In this document: in pieces, positions 36,347 to 48,540 of the stretch
How positions within the stretch are numbered: position 1 is the first letter of the stretch
Layout of the letters: the number at the start of each line of letters is the position of its first letter
Assembly (NCBI GenBank): GCA_038501625.1
Contig: JAZAYU010000900.1
Location: forward strand, 1-64,000
Source of the DNA: Corbicula japonica
Lineage: Eukaryota; Mollusca; Bivalvia; Venerida; Cyrenidae
Direction: 5' to 3'
Length of the DNA: 64,000 bases
Translations under genes and position numbers: made by a program
The notes under the pieces: generated by a model
The model's database searches: none
Told to the model about the DNA's origin: nothing
The model's input: only the letters and a program-made list of their open reading frames with translations

Positions 36347-36463
36347 ATATCAATGAGTGTTCAAGCTCGCCATGTAAGAATGGTGCCACATGCGAAGACA
36401 AAGTGAATGGATACACGTGCAGCTGTACCATAAGCTGGAGCGGAACCCAGTGCGACCAGACAA
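36347..36463 (+). CDS. Calcium-binding EGF-like exon
   Basis: A 117-nt phase 1-1 exon with acceptor TTTCGTTGACAG and donor CAGACAA followed by GTATGC. It encodes one full EGF module: [19 protein letters not shown], then [17 protein letters not shown]. The six cysteines and the D-I-N-E start with N/Y at the hydroxylation site indicate a calcium-binding EGF domain. It follows the coiled coil of the secreted gene at 31643 in compatible phase. Confidence 0.85.
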
Positions 36464-38606
36464 GTATGCATTAAATCGAGACTCAGTTTCTAAAACTAAC
36501 ATACATTTAATAAGTCGTTTTTAGCTTACTTGAAAACAGTTTATCACATGAGATATTATATATCCATTCACTTGAAACATTTTTTCAGGTTTTATTTTCT
36601 AGACTATTTATACAGTGCAAAGCTTTTATTGAAAAGTCATTTGTTTAAATTGAATGTAAATTGAGACGGTCTATACATGAAAAAAGACATTGAACGTTTT
36701 TGCTCCCCTATTTCACTGTTTCACTAAATTTAAATGCGATATGGCATCGTTTTGCGTAACGGGGTAAGTGAATTTAACCTTTTATCCACCTTTGTGGACT
36801 GTTTAGCAAACAAAGTTTGGAGTATTGATTGCCTAAAGAGGATCGTTAGAGGGTTTGGTTTGTTAACTGTTTCCAGGGATTATCGGTGTAACATGTTCTT
36901 TCAACGTGTCTGTTATGTTTATTTCCTGTAAATTTCACTTAAGTCAGACAGGTTGAGTACGGTATATTGTGATATTTGTCGTGTTCGTTTAAGTTCGTTT
37001 CCATCTAATAGTATTTAAATATCACAATAGCGTTGTTTTGTGTGTATGGCGGCTGTAAAATGTTTCCCTGCACACTAACTCAGTACTTTTTACATGTCTA
37101 CAAATATTAAGTGACAAATTTTAGTAACGACCGGAAGCGATATTCAAAGTCGCAATGAGTTGACAAAAATAGCGATAATGACCCTGCGATTTTTTTAGTT
37201 TGTAAATTGTTATGTGTTACGTTTCATCAAAGTTCATGATTAAAATAATACTGTTCATCCCAGTAAAATATCTCGATATAAAACACTTTATTGCTTACAT
37301 TGTTCCATTCATATTTTCAATAATTCCCATAAAACCTGATGTGAACGAAGCTCTGCGGTATATGGCAGAATCGTACCATTATAAACATTATAAGCATTCA
37401 AATTTAGAAACTTCCCATCCTTTCCAGTTGCTTTTAGATTTTAAAAACAAGATATAAAACTGCTTCTGTTTGAAATAGTAAACATTCGTTAAATTACGTC
37501 ACATAATACTTAAATGACGTCGCAATTAGCATCATGACTTCCATTTCCTCAATGGAATTAATAAAAGTGTTTACTAAAAATCCTTAAAGAGTTAAGCGAT
37601 TGCATATCTTTCATTTATACAAGCAATGCAACCCTCCGAAAATGACCCTGCCGTACAATAATGGTCATCGGGTCATAATTCAACACGGCACACGTGTACA
37701 ATGAACAGAGAGCTTTCTTGATACTAATTCCTGATCAGAAATCGATATCCACATGACCATACATTTTCTCTAGGATTGTGAAATTATTTTTGAAACATAG
37801 AATCAGCGACAGAATAAGCAAATGAGAAGAAATCCAAATGAAAGAAATGAAAGTAGCTTAACTGTGTCATACAATATATAAACCGATTGTGTCATCTACC
37901 GGATAAAGCGAACTGACTGTCACAAAACATTGATGATAGATACACCATTTCATATCACGTAAAATATTTTCAATCAACCGTTTCTTATTTATATATGCAT
38001 GTATTTATAGATATTTAAAGGTGCCTGATAACGCATCAAAAGAAAAAAGTAAATCTTGAAAATCAGAATTAAAATCTAGCTTAAGAAGACATGTAAACAA
38101 AGAAAACATGATGTTTTTATTAATATTTTTACACAGTCAACGTAAGATGGAGTATATTTAAAGTCAAAGTCGTTTTAGCATTAACAACGCAGTAAAATTC
38201 ACTCACAACAGATCCTAAAATGTTTGATTACTCTAAAATTTCGGCAAAATTTGTTCCTGCCAAGACATTTTAGTGGTACATTATATAAATATCACATCCT
38301 TCAGTGGGTGATAGAACGGAATGTTCACCCGAGACAGATAATGTCAATAATTCGGAAACTTTTACAAATTTATTCAACAATGATATTAACACAAAATAAA
38401 AAGTCAATTTAATCAATAAAACATTAATTCAACTGTCAGTAAAATCATTCAACGCACGCGAGGGCCGATTCGTAATGTCAAGCGGGCGTATAGGTAATGT
38501 CTAGAGGGTAACATTACGGATTGTCAGCATTTGACGTCACATTACGCTGTATAGTAAACTAATCACGTGAGGAATAATAATTAATATTAACACACCTGAG
38601 ACATTA

Positions 38607-38712
38607 AAGTATTTCACCCTGAACTGTGAATAGGAAGCTTTAAGAGTTATCTGACGTTGAAGTATTTCACCCTGAACTGTGAGTAGGAAGCTTTAAGAGT
38701 TATCTGACGTTG
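38607..38712 (+). repeat. 53-bp tandem duplication
   Basis: Two adjacent copies (38607-38659, 38660-38712) of a unit beginning AAGTATTTCACCCTGAACTG differ at one base. The pair recurs at 43206-43311 in the other contig. Confidence 0.9.
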
Positions 38713-39769
38713 ACGTTTTCATGCTTGAGCAATTCATGTTTATAAATATCATAGAGGTGTTACGATTAAATAAACGTGTTTAATGTTACCCGGTTTATGA
38801 TGAAATAAATTTTAAAAAGTTGCTCGACAGTTGTTAAAGTATACGGATGGAATATATACTCAGCAAAAATAAAAAGTACCCACTTTTCTACCTGTGATTT
38901 TGTAAAACTAGAAAAATAAAATAGAAAATATCTTCGTTGAACAGATCTGCATTTCTGTAATCATTACAAAGAAATAAAATGTTCTTGAAAATCTGCAGTC
39001 ACGGCTAAGTTATCTTTCCCTTTGCTATTATTGGGGTTTTAGGAAGAAGTACGTGATTCTAAACAATATTCACATTTGTTGGAATTAAATCAATTTTTCC
39101 AGTTCTTGATGTCAATAAAATCACAAAAAATCATTAATAAAACAACTCGTCCTCTTAAAAAAAACGCTAGAAATCCCAAACATTTCCTATTACCTCCCTT
39201 TAAATTGAATATATAGGGGGTTTTAATCCATCATTAATTGTTATCTGATGGGCATTTGCTCAGGTTTAGGTGTGGAAGATTGTGTTATGAAGCTTTATAT
39301 AAACTTTCACTTGAATATATCACAAATCTATGACCTTTTGCTACATGCTGAAACAAAACTTAGAGCTTGAGAAAATCAGAACACATCCGTTCCACAAATT
39401 AACGATTTATAAAACTCGTTTACATTCACGGGAATAAACTTTGGAACTCAACGATTTATTGTCACAATAATACTGTGGTATCATTATAGTTCGCGTGGCT
39501 TTAATTTTCGAGTATTTCGCGCTATGCGATGTGCGCTTAATCAAACTCCAGTTAATATGAAGCAAATAATATATTATCCTATCGTAGCAATACAAGTGCG
39601 TGAATTTATGTTCGCGCGAAAATGCCATGTGCGTCAAATGCGCGAAAATTAAGCAATTAAATAATACTACAGTATGACATGACTGTTTGCTGCAGACATT
39701 ACCGTAGTATCATTTAATTTCGCGGGGATCAATTTTCGCACAAGCCCTGTATGAGAGTTTCGCGCAGGC

Positions 39770-40269
39770 NNNNNNNNNNNNNNNNNNNNNNNNNNNNNNN
39801 NNNNNNNNNNNNNNNNNNNNNNNNNNNNNNNNNNNNNNNNNNNNNNNNNNNNNNNNNNNNNNNNNNNNNNNNNNNNNNNNNNNNNNNNNNNNNNNNNNNN
39901 NNNNNNNNNNNNNNNNNNNNNNNNNNNNNNNNNNNNNNNNNNNNNNNNNNNNNNNNNNNNNNNNNNNNNNNNNNNNNNNNNNNNNNNNNNNNNNNNNNNN
40001 NNNNNNNNNNNNNNNNNNNNNNNNNNNNNNNNNNNNNNNNNNNNNNNNNNNNNNNNNNNNNNNNNNNNNNNNNNNNNNNNNNNNNNNNNNNNNNNNNNNN
40101 NNNNNNNNNNNNNNNNNNNNNNNNNNNNNNNNNNNNNNNNNNNNNNNNNNNNNNNNNNNNNNNNNNNNNNNNNNNNNNNNNNNNNNNNNNNNNNNNNNNN
40201 NNNNNNNNNNNNNNNNNNNNNNNNNNNNNNNNNNNNNNNNNNNNNNNNNNNNNNNNNNNNNNNNNNNNN
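39770..40269. other. Assembly gap, 500 N
   Basis: Exactly 500 N, a conventional scaffold gap of unknown size. Confidence 0.99.
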
Positions 40270-40945
40270 TTTCTTCGTGATAAAAACTTGACAACCACAC
40301 ATGAACAAGCGATATAAAGGTGCTATAACAATGAAAATGCGTTTAAAATTTTATAAAAGAAACTGACCCTGTTGATACAGGGCACCGGTACCTAATAGTT
40401 CAACCAACCCTAGACAGAATGTTGTTGTAAATGCGGAGCCGTGGAATTTGAATTCTGGACCAAAGCAGCAGAATACTTGATACACTAAAAACACATGTTC
40501 ATTATGTCCTTTTTGCTGTGAACTACACATTTAAAATAATCAAAGTACTGAGGCACTGGAGTATTCGTTACTTCCGGTTAATGTTAGGTAAAATAGATGT
40601 TTTTCACATACATATTTCAATCTTTCCGAATTTGTTGCGAAAACGATGTGCAAGACCCCGGAAAACTTAAGTAGTACTCAACTGTACCTGTTCATCCTTT
40701 AAGGGCTTACTACACTCCTCCCCAGCTCGTTCATAGATAAATTGTTTTATCAAAATCTCAATAACGGCAAAACGCAGTTCATTGAAACTTCACACAAATG
40801 AGTGTTACTAATGTATCTTTATTTCGCATATGGTATGGAATATTAGTATGGATGTGTATAGTTTGTGACAATTTTTGCGTGACACGGTAAGTGCCGAGTT
40901 GGTTCTACAGATAGTCCAAGTGTTAACATCTTCTTTCGTTGACAG

Positions 40946-41062
40946 ATATCAATGAGTGTTCAAGCTCGCCATGTAAGAATGGTGCCACATGCGAAGACAA
41001 AGTGAATGGATACACGTGCAGCTGTACCATAAGCTGGAGGGGAACCCAGTGCGACCAGACAA
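40946..41062 (+). CDS. Second copy of the EGF-like exon (probable artefact)
   Basis: Same as 36347-36463 with one change, AGC to AGG (Ser to Arg) before the final G-T-Q-C. It should be counted as the same exon on another haplotype unless long reads show a true tandem duplication. Confidence 0.75.
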
Positions 41063-43205
41063 GTATGCATTAAATCGAGACTCAGTTTCTAAAACTAACA
41101 TACATTTAATAAGTCGTTTTTAGCTTACTTGAAAACAGTTTATCACATGAGATATTATATATCCATTCACTTGAAACATTTTTTCAGGTTTTATTTTCTA
41201 GACTATTTATACAGTGCAAAGCTTTTATTGAAAAGTCATTTGTTTAAATTGAATGTAAATTGAGACGGTCTATACATGAAAAAAGACATTGAACGTTTTT
41301 GCTCCCCTATTTCACTGTTTCACTAAATTTAAATGCGATATGGCATCGTTTTGCGTAACGGGGTAAGTGAATTTAACCTTTTATCCACCTTTGTGGACTG
41401 TTTAGCAAACAAAGTTTGGAGTATTGATTGCCTAAAGAGGATCGTTAGAGGGTTTGGTTTGTTAACTGTTTCCAGGGATTATCGGTGTAACATGTTCTTT
41501 CAACGTGTCTGTTATGTTTATTTCCTGTAAATTTCACTTAAGTCAGACAGGTTGAGTACGGTATATTGTGATATTTGTCGTGTTCGTTTAAGTTCGTTTC
41601 CATCTAATAGTATTTAAATATCACAATAGCGTTGTTTTGTGTGTATGGCGGCTGTAAAATGTTTCCCTGCACACTAACTCAGTACTTTTTACATGTCTAC
41701 AAATATTAAGTGACAAATTTTAGTAACGACCGGAAGCGATATTCAAAGTCGCAATGAGTTGACAAAAATAGCGATAATGACCCTGCGATTTTTTTAGTTT
41801 GTAAATTGTTATGTGTTACGTTTCATCAAAGTTCATGATTAAAATAATACTGTTCATCCCAGTAAAATATCTCGATATAAAACACTTTATTGCTTACATT
41901 GTTCCATTCATATTTTCAATAATTCCCATAAAACCTGATGTGAACGAAGCTCTGCGGTATATGGCAGAATCGTACCATTATAAACATTATAAGCATTCAA
42001 ATTTAGAAACTTCCCATCCTTTCCAGTTGCTTTTAGATTTTAAAAACAAGATATAAAACTGCTTCTGTTTGAAATAGTAAACATTCGTTAAATTACGTCA
42101 CATAATACTTAAATGACGTCGCAATTAGCATCATGACTTCCATTTCCTCAATGGAATTAATAAAAGTGTTTACTAAAAATCCTTAAAGAGTTAAGCGATT
42201 GCATATCTTTCATTTATACAAGCAATGCAACCCTCCGAAAATGACCCTGCCGTACAATAATGGTCATCGGGTCATAATTCAACACGGCACACGTGTACAA
42301 TGAACAGAGAGCTTTCTTGATACTAATTCCTGATCAGAAATCGATATCCACATGACCATACATTTTCTCTAGGATTGTGAAATTATTTTTGAAACATAGA
42401 ATCAGCGACAGAATAAGCAAATGAGAAGAAATCCAAATGAAAGAAATGAAAGTAGCTTAACTGTGTCATACAATATATAAACCGATTGTGTCATCTACCG
42501 GATAAAGCGAACTGACTGTCACAAAACATTGATGATAGATACACCATTTCATATCACGTAAAATATTTTCAATCAACCGTTTCTTATTTATATATGCATG
42601 TATTTATAGATATTTAAAGGTGCCTGATAACGCATCAAAAGAAAAAAGTAAATCTTGAAAATCAGAATTAAAATCTAGCTTAAGAAGACATGTAAACAAA
42701 GAAAACATGATGTTTTTATTAATATTTTTACACAGTCAACGTAAAATTGAGTATATTTAAAGTCAAAGTCGTTTTAGCATTAACAACGCAGTAAAATTCA
42801 CTCACAACAGATCCTAAAATGTTTGATTACTCTAAAATTTCGGCAAAATTTGTTCCTGCCAAGACATTTTAGTGGTACATTATATAAATATCACATCCTT
42901 CAGTGGGTGATAGAACGGAATGTTCACCCGAGACAGATAATGTCAATAATTCGGAAACTTTTACAAATTTATTCAACAATGATATTAACACAAAATAAAA
43001 AGTCAATTTAATCAATAAAACATTAATTCAACTGTCAGTAAAATCATTCAACGCACGCGAGGGCCGATTCGTAATGTCAAGCGGGCGTATAGGTAATGTC
43101 TAGAGGGTAACATTACGGATTGTCAGCATTTGACGTCACATTACGCTGTATAGTAAACTAATCACGTGAGGAATAATAATTAATATTAACACACCTGAGA
43201 CATTA

Positions 43206-43311
43206 AAGTATTTCACCCTGAACTGTGAATAGGAAGCTTTAAGAGTTATCTGACGTTGAAGTATTTCACCCTGAACTGCGAGTAGGAAGCTTTAAGAGTT
43301 ATCTGACGTTG
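43206..43311 (+). repeat. 53-bp tandem duplication (right-contig copy)
   Basis: Counterpart of 38607-38712, with one extra base difference (CTGCGAG). Confidence 0.9.
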
Positions 43312-44375
43312 ACGTTTTCATGCTTGAGCAATTCATGTTTATAAATATCATAGAGGTGTTACGGTTAAATAAACGTGTTTAATGTTACACGGTTTATGAT
43401 GAAATAAATTTTAAAAAGTTGCTCGACAGTTGTTAAAGTATACGGATGGAATATATACTCAGCAAAAATAAAAAGTACCCACTTTTCTACCTGTGATTTT
43501 GTAAAACTAGAAAAATAAAATAGAAAATATCTTCGTTGAACAGATCTGCATTTCTGTAATCATTACAAAGAAATAAAATGTTCTTGAAAATCTGCAGTCA
43601 CGGCTAAGTTATCTTTCCCTTTGCTATTATTGGGGTTTTAGGAAGAAGTACGTGATTCTAAACAATATTCACATTTGTTGGAATTAAATCAATTTTTCCA
43701 GTTCTTGATGTCAATAAAATCACAAAAAATCATTAATAAAACAACTCGTCCTCTTAAAAAAAAAAACGCTAGAAATCCCAAACATTTCCTATTACCTCCC
43801 TTTAAATTGAATATATAGGGGGTTTTAATCCATCATTAATTGTTATCTGATGGGCATTTGCTCAGGTTTAGGTGTGGAAGATTGTGTTATGAAGCTTTAT
43901 ATAAACTTTCACTTGAATATATCACAAATCTATGACCTTTTGCTACATGCTGAAACAAAACTTAGAGCTTGAGAAAATCAACAGAACACATCCGTTCCAC
44001 AAATTAACGATTTATAAAACTCGTTTACATTCACGGGAATAAACTTTGGAACTCAACGATTTATTGTCACAATAATACTGTGGTATCATTATAGTTCGCG
44101 TGGCTTTAATTTTCGAGTATTTCGCGCTATGCGATGTGCGCTTAATCAAACTCCAGTGAAATATGAAGCAAATAATATATTATCCTATCGTAGCAATACA
44201 AGTGCGTGAATTTATGTTCGCGCGAAAATGCCATGTGCGTCAAATGCGCGAAAATTAAGCAATTAAATAATACTACAGTATGACATGACTGTTTGCTGCA
44301 GACATTACCGTAGTATCATTTAATTTCGCGGGGATCAATTTTCGCACAAGCCCTGTATGAGAGTTTCGCGCAGGC

Positions 44376-45367
44376 ATACATTTGCGCACTTGGAATAGAT
44401 ATTCAGTGGTTTGATTACGCTGTCAAACTGGTTTGATTTCGTGCATTTGTCCTAAAGTGAAATACATGAAAATTATAACCCGTGAAATATAATGGAACAT
44501 ATTAAATTGTTTTGGAAAAGTGTATATGGGTGTCTGCGTGAGTGCGGGTTCATTTATTAATTAATAATAAGAATTCTTCTTTCTTTTCTTTTTTAACCCT
44601 TGATTATTGCTTCAGCAGTCAATACATACAATTTTTGCTGTTGTAAATTATATTACTTAATGCAAGACCACTGTTCGCTTCTATATTCAATGTATATTTA
44701 TATTATTCATTGTAAGGAATAAGTCGTGATAAAAGTGGCCACGATCAAAAGCAATTTAGATCGATTAACCGACAAATTACAGGCATGATTACCAACTTCA
44801 TGATCTATGAACATTTCGGTTTAAGTTTAAAATAACTACAGGAAAAGCATGTATACAAAATAATATTGTCCTTTCAAGTTTATTTGCAAAGTTTATATTT
44901 TTAAACAACCTACGTTAAATTCAAGTAATTAATGTTAAAGTAGTTTTTGTTATTGCCGGGATGCTTTTAAGAAAATTTAACTAACCGTGTTAATTTCACC
45001 AAAAAATTACACATTGCATAAAACAAAAGTTTGCCCGTCCCAGTCTTTTTATGTCATGAAGTAGTGTTGTCGTGTAAAAGCGTCTCCTGGGCGTCAACAT
45101 CAAATTCAATTTTGAATTTAAGAAAAGCTTTAATGATCGGGATACAAACATAGAAAAGAAAAAAATCTCGGAATCAAACTTCATTATCACTGGCTATTAC
45201 CCATCAAGTAGATGCCGTGTTGCAACTACTGAAATGATTTCTGGGTTAATAAACCCGCATTAGTTAGGCCGGGTTAAGTTCTCGTTCACACTTGCACGGT
45301 AAACAATCCAGGACGTGCTATTTTTGGAAGCACGTTGAGCCTCGCTTTTATTTACAACAGAATGTAT
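44376..45367. other. Intergenic or intronic, no gene seen
   Basis: Unique AT-rich sequence. Further exons of the EGF gene could lie here but none was recognised. Confidence 0.4.
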
Positions 45368-45840
45368 CAGTGTCTAAGCGTACAGTAAACCGAAACGGAA
45401 GTTGCTGATCTGTACGCCGATGATCACATAGTTGCTTACAGAAAAACCTGCGATATCGAATTATGTATTGGTAAATAAACCAAATTTCATGTGCATTTGG
45501 AAAAAAATATTTCTGTGGTAAGTACAACGTTAATTGTTAGTCCTGCTGTGATCATATAGACTTACAGGAAGGATTAGTATTGTTATAATCCATCATCGTT
45601 CCCAACTCGATCAGTGAAAATAGGAGCAAAACATTGAACAAAACGGGACGTTTTGGGTTCAAATTTCTTTGTGTTAATAGACCATATTTGTGTTGGTATG
45701 GGAGAAAATTCGTTTATTCAACTTGTGTACTTCGTTGACCTGAGTTTGAACGACTTAGCAACGAGAAAATGATACTTTCTTTCTGTCACTGTAAATGATA
45801 AGACTGTACGCATAGTTACAACTGTACGCGATTGTTAGTT
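45368..45840 (+). repeat. Left long terminal inverted repeat
   Basis: Pairs with 50040-50523. Contains several CTGTACGC / GCGTACAG motifs, including ACTGTACGCATAGTT, and further ones just inside at 45860. These are candidate binding sites for a mobilising protein. Confidence 0.75.
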
Positions 45841-46592
45841 GTTAACAGATGCCTAACATCTGTACGCATAGTTGTCAAACAGATCATTAACAATTTATGG
45901 TCCCAGCTAATTCTTTCTGATTATATCGACAGGTTATCATTTTAGCTTCAGTTCACCTTAATAATTCTTGCACGAGAACCTGAAAAATGCATATTTTTTC
46001 AACAAATTTGCTCATTCTTTTAATAATACAATTGTATAAACAAATAACTGATCTTGGCTTCTGTTTCAAAGTCAGACTTGTTTTAAAATCTTATGATAGC
46101 TCTTCATGAAAGGAGGCGTGAAAAAAAAACGGTTATAGTCCAACAGGGCTATATCAGTGGTAAGACCGTGCAAGATATGTAAAGGCCCGCTGTAATGTTT
46201 TCATTTCTTCTCTGAAGTGCGAACAGTAGAAGCCCTAATATAGCTAGACAAATACGCGTTAGTACTTCAACCATAGTTTCTAAAGATTTTATAGAATGCT
46301 CCAATCAGATTAACATAATCCCTGAAATCTACCAATGAAAGTCGGCCAAAATGATATCCAACTCGACATTTTAACGACCTTAAACATGAAGTTCTTAGCA
46401 GATGCAGACGTAATTGTAGACTAACTTAACTCAGTCACGAAGTGGTGGATTTCGAAATCTGAAACCACTTAATGGAATTTTCCTGTCAAATACCAGATTG
46501 TTAAAGTCTTTAGATAATATTTGTGCATAATGTATATGTGTCACTCTCTGAGACTTTTGGGCCAAATTCGGCAAACGTCATTTCGAGTAAAA

Positions 46593-46600
46593 TGACGTCA
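46593..46600. promoter_or_regulatory. CRE palindrome TGACGTCA
   Basis: A perfect cAMP-response element about 290 bp upstream of the first exon inside the long-TIR element. Confidence 0.5.
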
Positions 46601-46886
46601 ACTTCGCGGCACGCACAAATCGCATTAACTTTTACTAATTGCCTGTATTAAATGATACTAAGAGGAATATGTCTAGTGTTATAATCCAAGTGCGTAAGAC
46701 AAAATGTTCGTTTGAACCTATTACCGAAATCTTTATTTAAAATAATCTCGTTTACTATCTATCTATACAATAATTACGTCCCTTATTTTAACATACGCCA
46801 CACATTGTGATTCACACATGTACCAAACAGTCGTGATATTTGAACTGCAAAACCAGCATTTTAAGAACTAAAATGTCGGTAAAGTG

Positions 46887-47563
46887 ATGGATTTGAACAG
46901 GTAAGTCAACTTATAGTCTATTGTATTCCTTGTTTGTGCAAAATTATGTCAAATCATGTATGAAATTGGTGCAATTTCATTTTCCGGAAGTGAAAATGGC
47001 GGTCGTTACCTTGTTAAACAGTTGATTATTTACAAATATTTTTTGATATAATAAACAATCTGATTTATGCATCTTCGTCGTTAACATTGACAACAGTCAA
47101 TCTTCTTTTCTAAATTAGGTGCCAGATGAGTTACTTTTACACTGTGATCCTGAATTTAATAAGGGAACTTTCAAATCATGACATTTCAAAATTGTCAGAG
47201 ATTGTCGAATTTTTGGACAGTGAGTTTGAAAGCCCATTGTATTACTGATAAAGGAGGCGGAAATAACCATGATAATAACGATTTCAAAAAATGAACATTT
47301 AAATAAATGGAAAATGTTTGTTCAGATAGTATTGATTCTGAAAAAAATAAAGCTGAAAATAACCTTCAAAACATTGCATTGGCTGCTGTACTGAGACTGT
47401 ATGGAAAGCCATAGATCTGGTTCTTTTGTATGAATAGACAAATTTATAAATTATAAAGAAATTATTAATGTTATATTAAGATAATGAACTTATATTTGCA
47501 ATAATTATTACAGGGACTCGGATGTTATATCTCATAGATGAGAAATTCCATAATGTTGGTTGA
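46887..47563 (+). CDS. Three-exon short ORF inside the long-TIR element
   Basis: Exon 46887-46900 starts ATGGATTTGAACAG and ends at a consensus donor, GTAAGTC. Exon 47119-47219 has a CTTTTCTAAATTAG acceptor and a GTGAGT donor. Exon 47514-47563 has an AATTATTACAG acceptor and ends in TGA. All three phases agree (2, 1). The predicted 54-residue product begins MDLNRCQMSYFYTVILNLIR and continues ELSNHDISKLSEIVEFLD, an amphipathic helical segment; the last 16 residues are less convincing. The function is unknown and no homologue is recalled. It may be a captured host 5' gene fragment or an element-encoded protein. The first two exons are better supported than the third. Confidence 0.45.
46984..47001. 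promoter_or_regulatory. ETS plus YY1-like promoter motif
   Basis: CCGGAAGTG immediately followed by AAAATGGCGG, a combination typical of TATA-less housekeeping promoters. It lies in the first intron of the short spliced ORF and may mark an alternative start. Confidence 0.45.
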
Positions 47564-48193
47564 ATGGCAGGCAATACAGCTTGACATAACTCCACCACCA
47601 ATTTGAGTTTCCTGGATATGACTAGAAAAATGCAGTTTTAAACATGGAGAACTGTGCACGGCAGAACATCGGCAACACTGTCATATGGTATGTAACAATG
47701 GAAAAAATTAAGTTTTAATTTTATTCACATATGTTTGTTCCTTAAGGTCATAGTCATTCTAAGGTTATGCTTTAATTATCTTTTTTATTTAATTGCTAAA
47801 TATGAAATCATGTTATTGACACTGGTATATGCTAATTGCAAACAAACAAAGTAACAATTCCTATGATACTATGATAAAAATCTGGTATTTTACACATTTG
47901 CTTGTAGTTTTAATTATCTTGAACAATATATATATGAACAAATAGGTATTGTTCAGAAATTAATCGTTAAGAAGTATCAGTTCTGGAACTTTAATTTTGA
48001 ATTTTCTGGGCAGAATTTCCTTGTAGTATTATTAAAATAGTTTAATTTTTTTTTGATTCAACTGGCTTTGGACTTGATAATTTACACTTAACACTAATGT
48101 TAGATGCATAATAAATATGATATCATGGCTGAACAAATGTTTACTGTCATCTGCATAATTTATATATTTTGCATTGATTTTTAATTATTTCAG

Positions 48194-48540
48194 AATGACA
48201 TCAGACAGGCCAGATGTGCTTCCCATTTGCAGGAATGAAACTAACCCAGAAGTGGAACAGTGTCTTGCGAAAAGTGCCAAATTTGAACACCTGCTTCCTG
48301 ACAGGCTTCCTATTCTGGGCTTGATCCTCAGAGGATTTGGTACCAGTATGAAGAATGAAGAATTAGGCTTATTGTGTGTGAACTGTGGTTAAAAAACTGA
48401 ATGTCCACCCATCTGTACCAAAAGCCTGTTGGATTCAGTGTGTTGTATCCCAAAAAGGAGAAGTGCTAACTGTTTGTTTAGCTGAACAATATGTATTACA
48501 ATCTGAAATGATCTGCCAAAACAGGTGTATAAAAAGTTAA
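48194..48540 (+). pseudogene. Coding remnant of unknown family inside the long-TIR element
   Basis: After a TTATTTCAG acceptor the frame reads MTSDRPDVLPICRNETNPEV, then EQCLAKSAKFEHLLPDRLPI and GLILRGFGTSMKNEELGLL, and stops at a TAA at 48390-48392. One base over, the reading continues as KKLNVHPSVPKACWIQCVVS up to a stop near 48540. The composition is protein-like on both sides, so a frameshift in a short A run is likely. The exon needs two bases from upstream, which does not match the donor phase at 47219. I do not recognise the family. Confidence 0.45.

Larger units (their letters stand above)
35671..39769. other. Contig-end segment repeated across the gap (left copy)
   Basis: These 4,099 bases match 40270-44375 almost base for base, with only about ten substitutions or small indels by eye. 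Examples are C at 36441 versus G at 41040, and A8 versus A10 near 39157. It stops exactly at the N run. The segment holds one EGF exon; the rest is AT-rich intron or intergenic sequence with TGACGT-rich patches. Confidence 0.95.
40270..44375. other. Contig-start segment repeated across the gap (right copy)
   Basis: Repeats 35671-39769, starting at the first base after the gap and continuing into unique sequence after 44375. The right contig therefore overlaps the end of the left contig. Confidence 0.95.

Noticed and set aside
37212..37457. 81-codon frame, repeated at 41811-42056
   Set aside because: Its duplication is due to the contig overlap, not selection, and it has no recognisable protein features.
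39667..40317. Long open frames on both strands across 39667-40317
   Set aside because: They are mostly N and arise from the assembly gap.
35671..44375. True tandem duplication of an EGF-containing segment
   Set aside because: The repeat boundaries coincide exactly with the N gap and identity is at allele level, so contig overlap is the simpler explanation.
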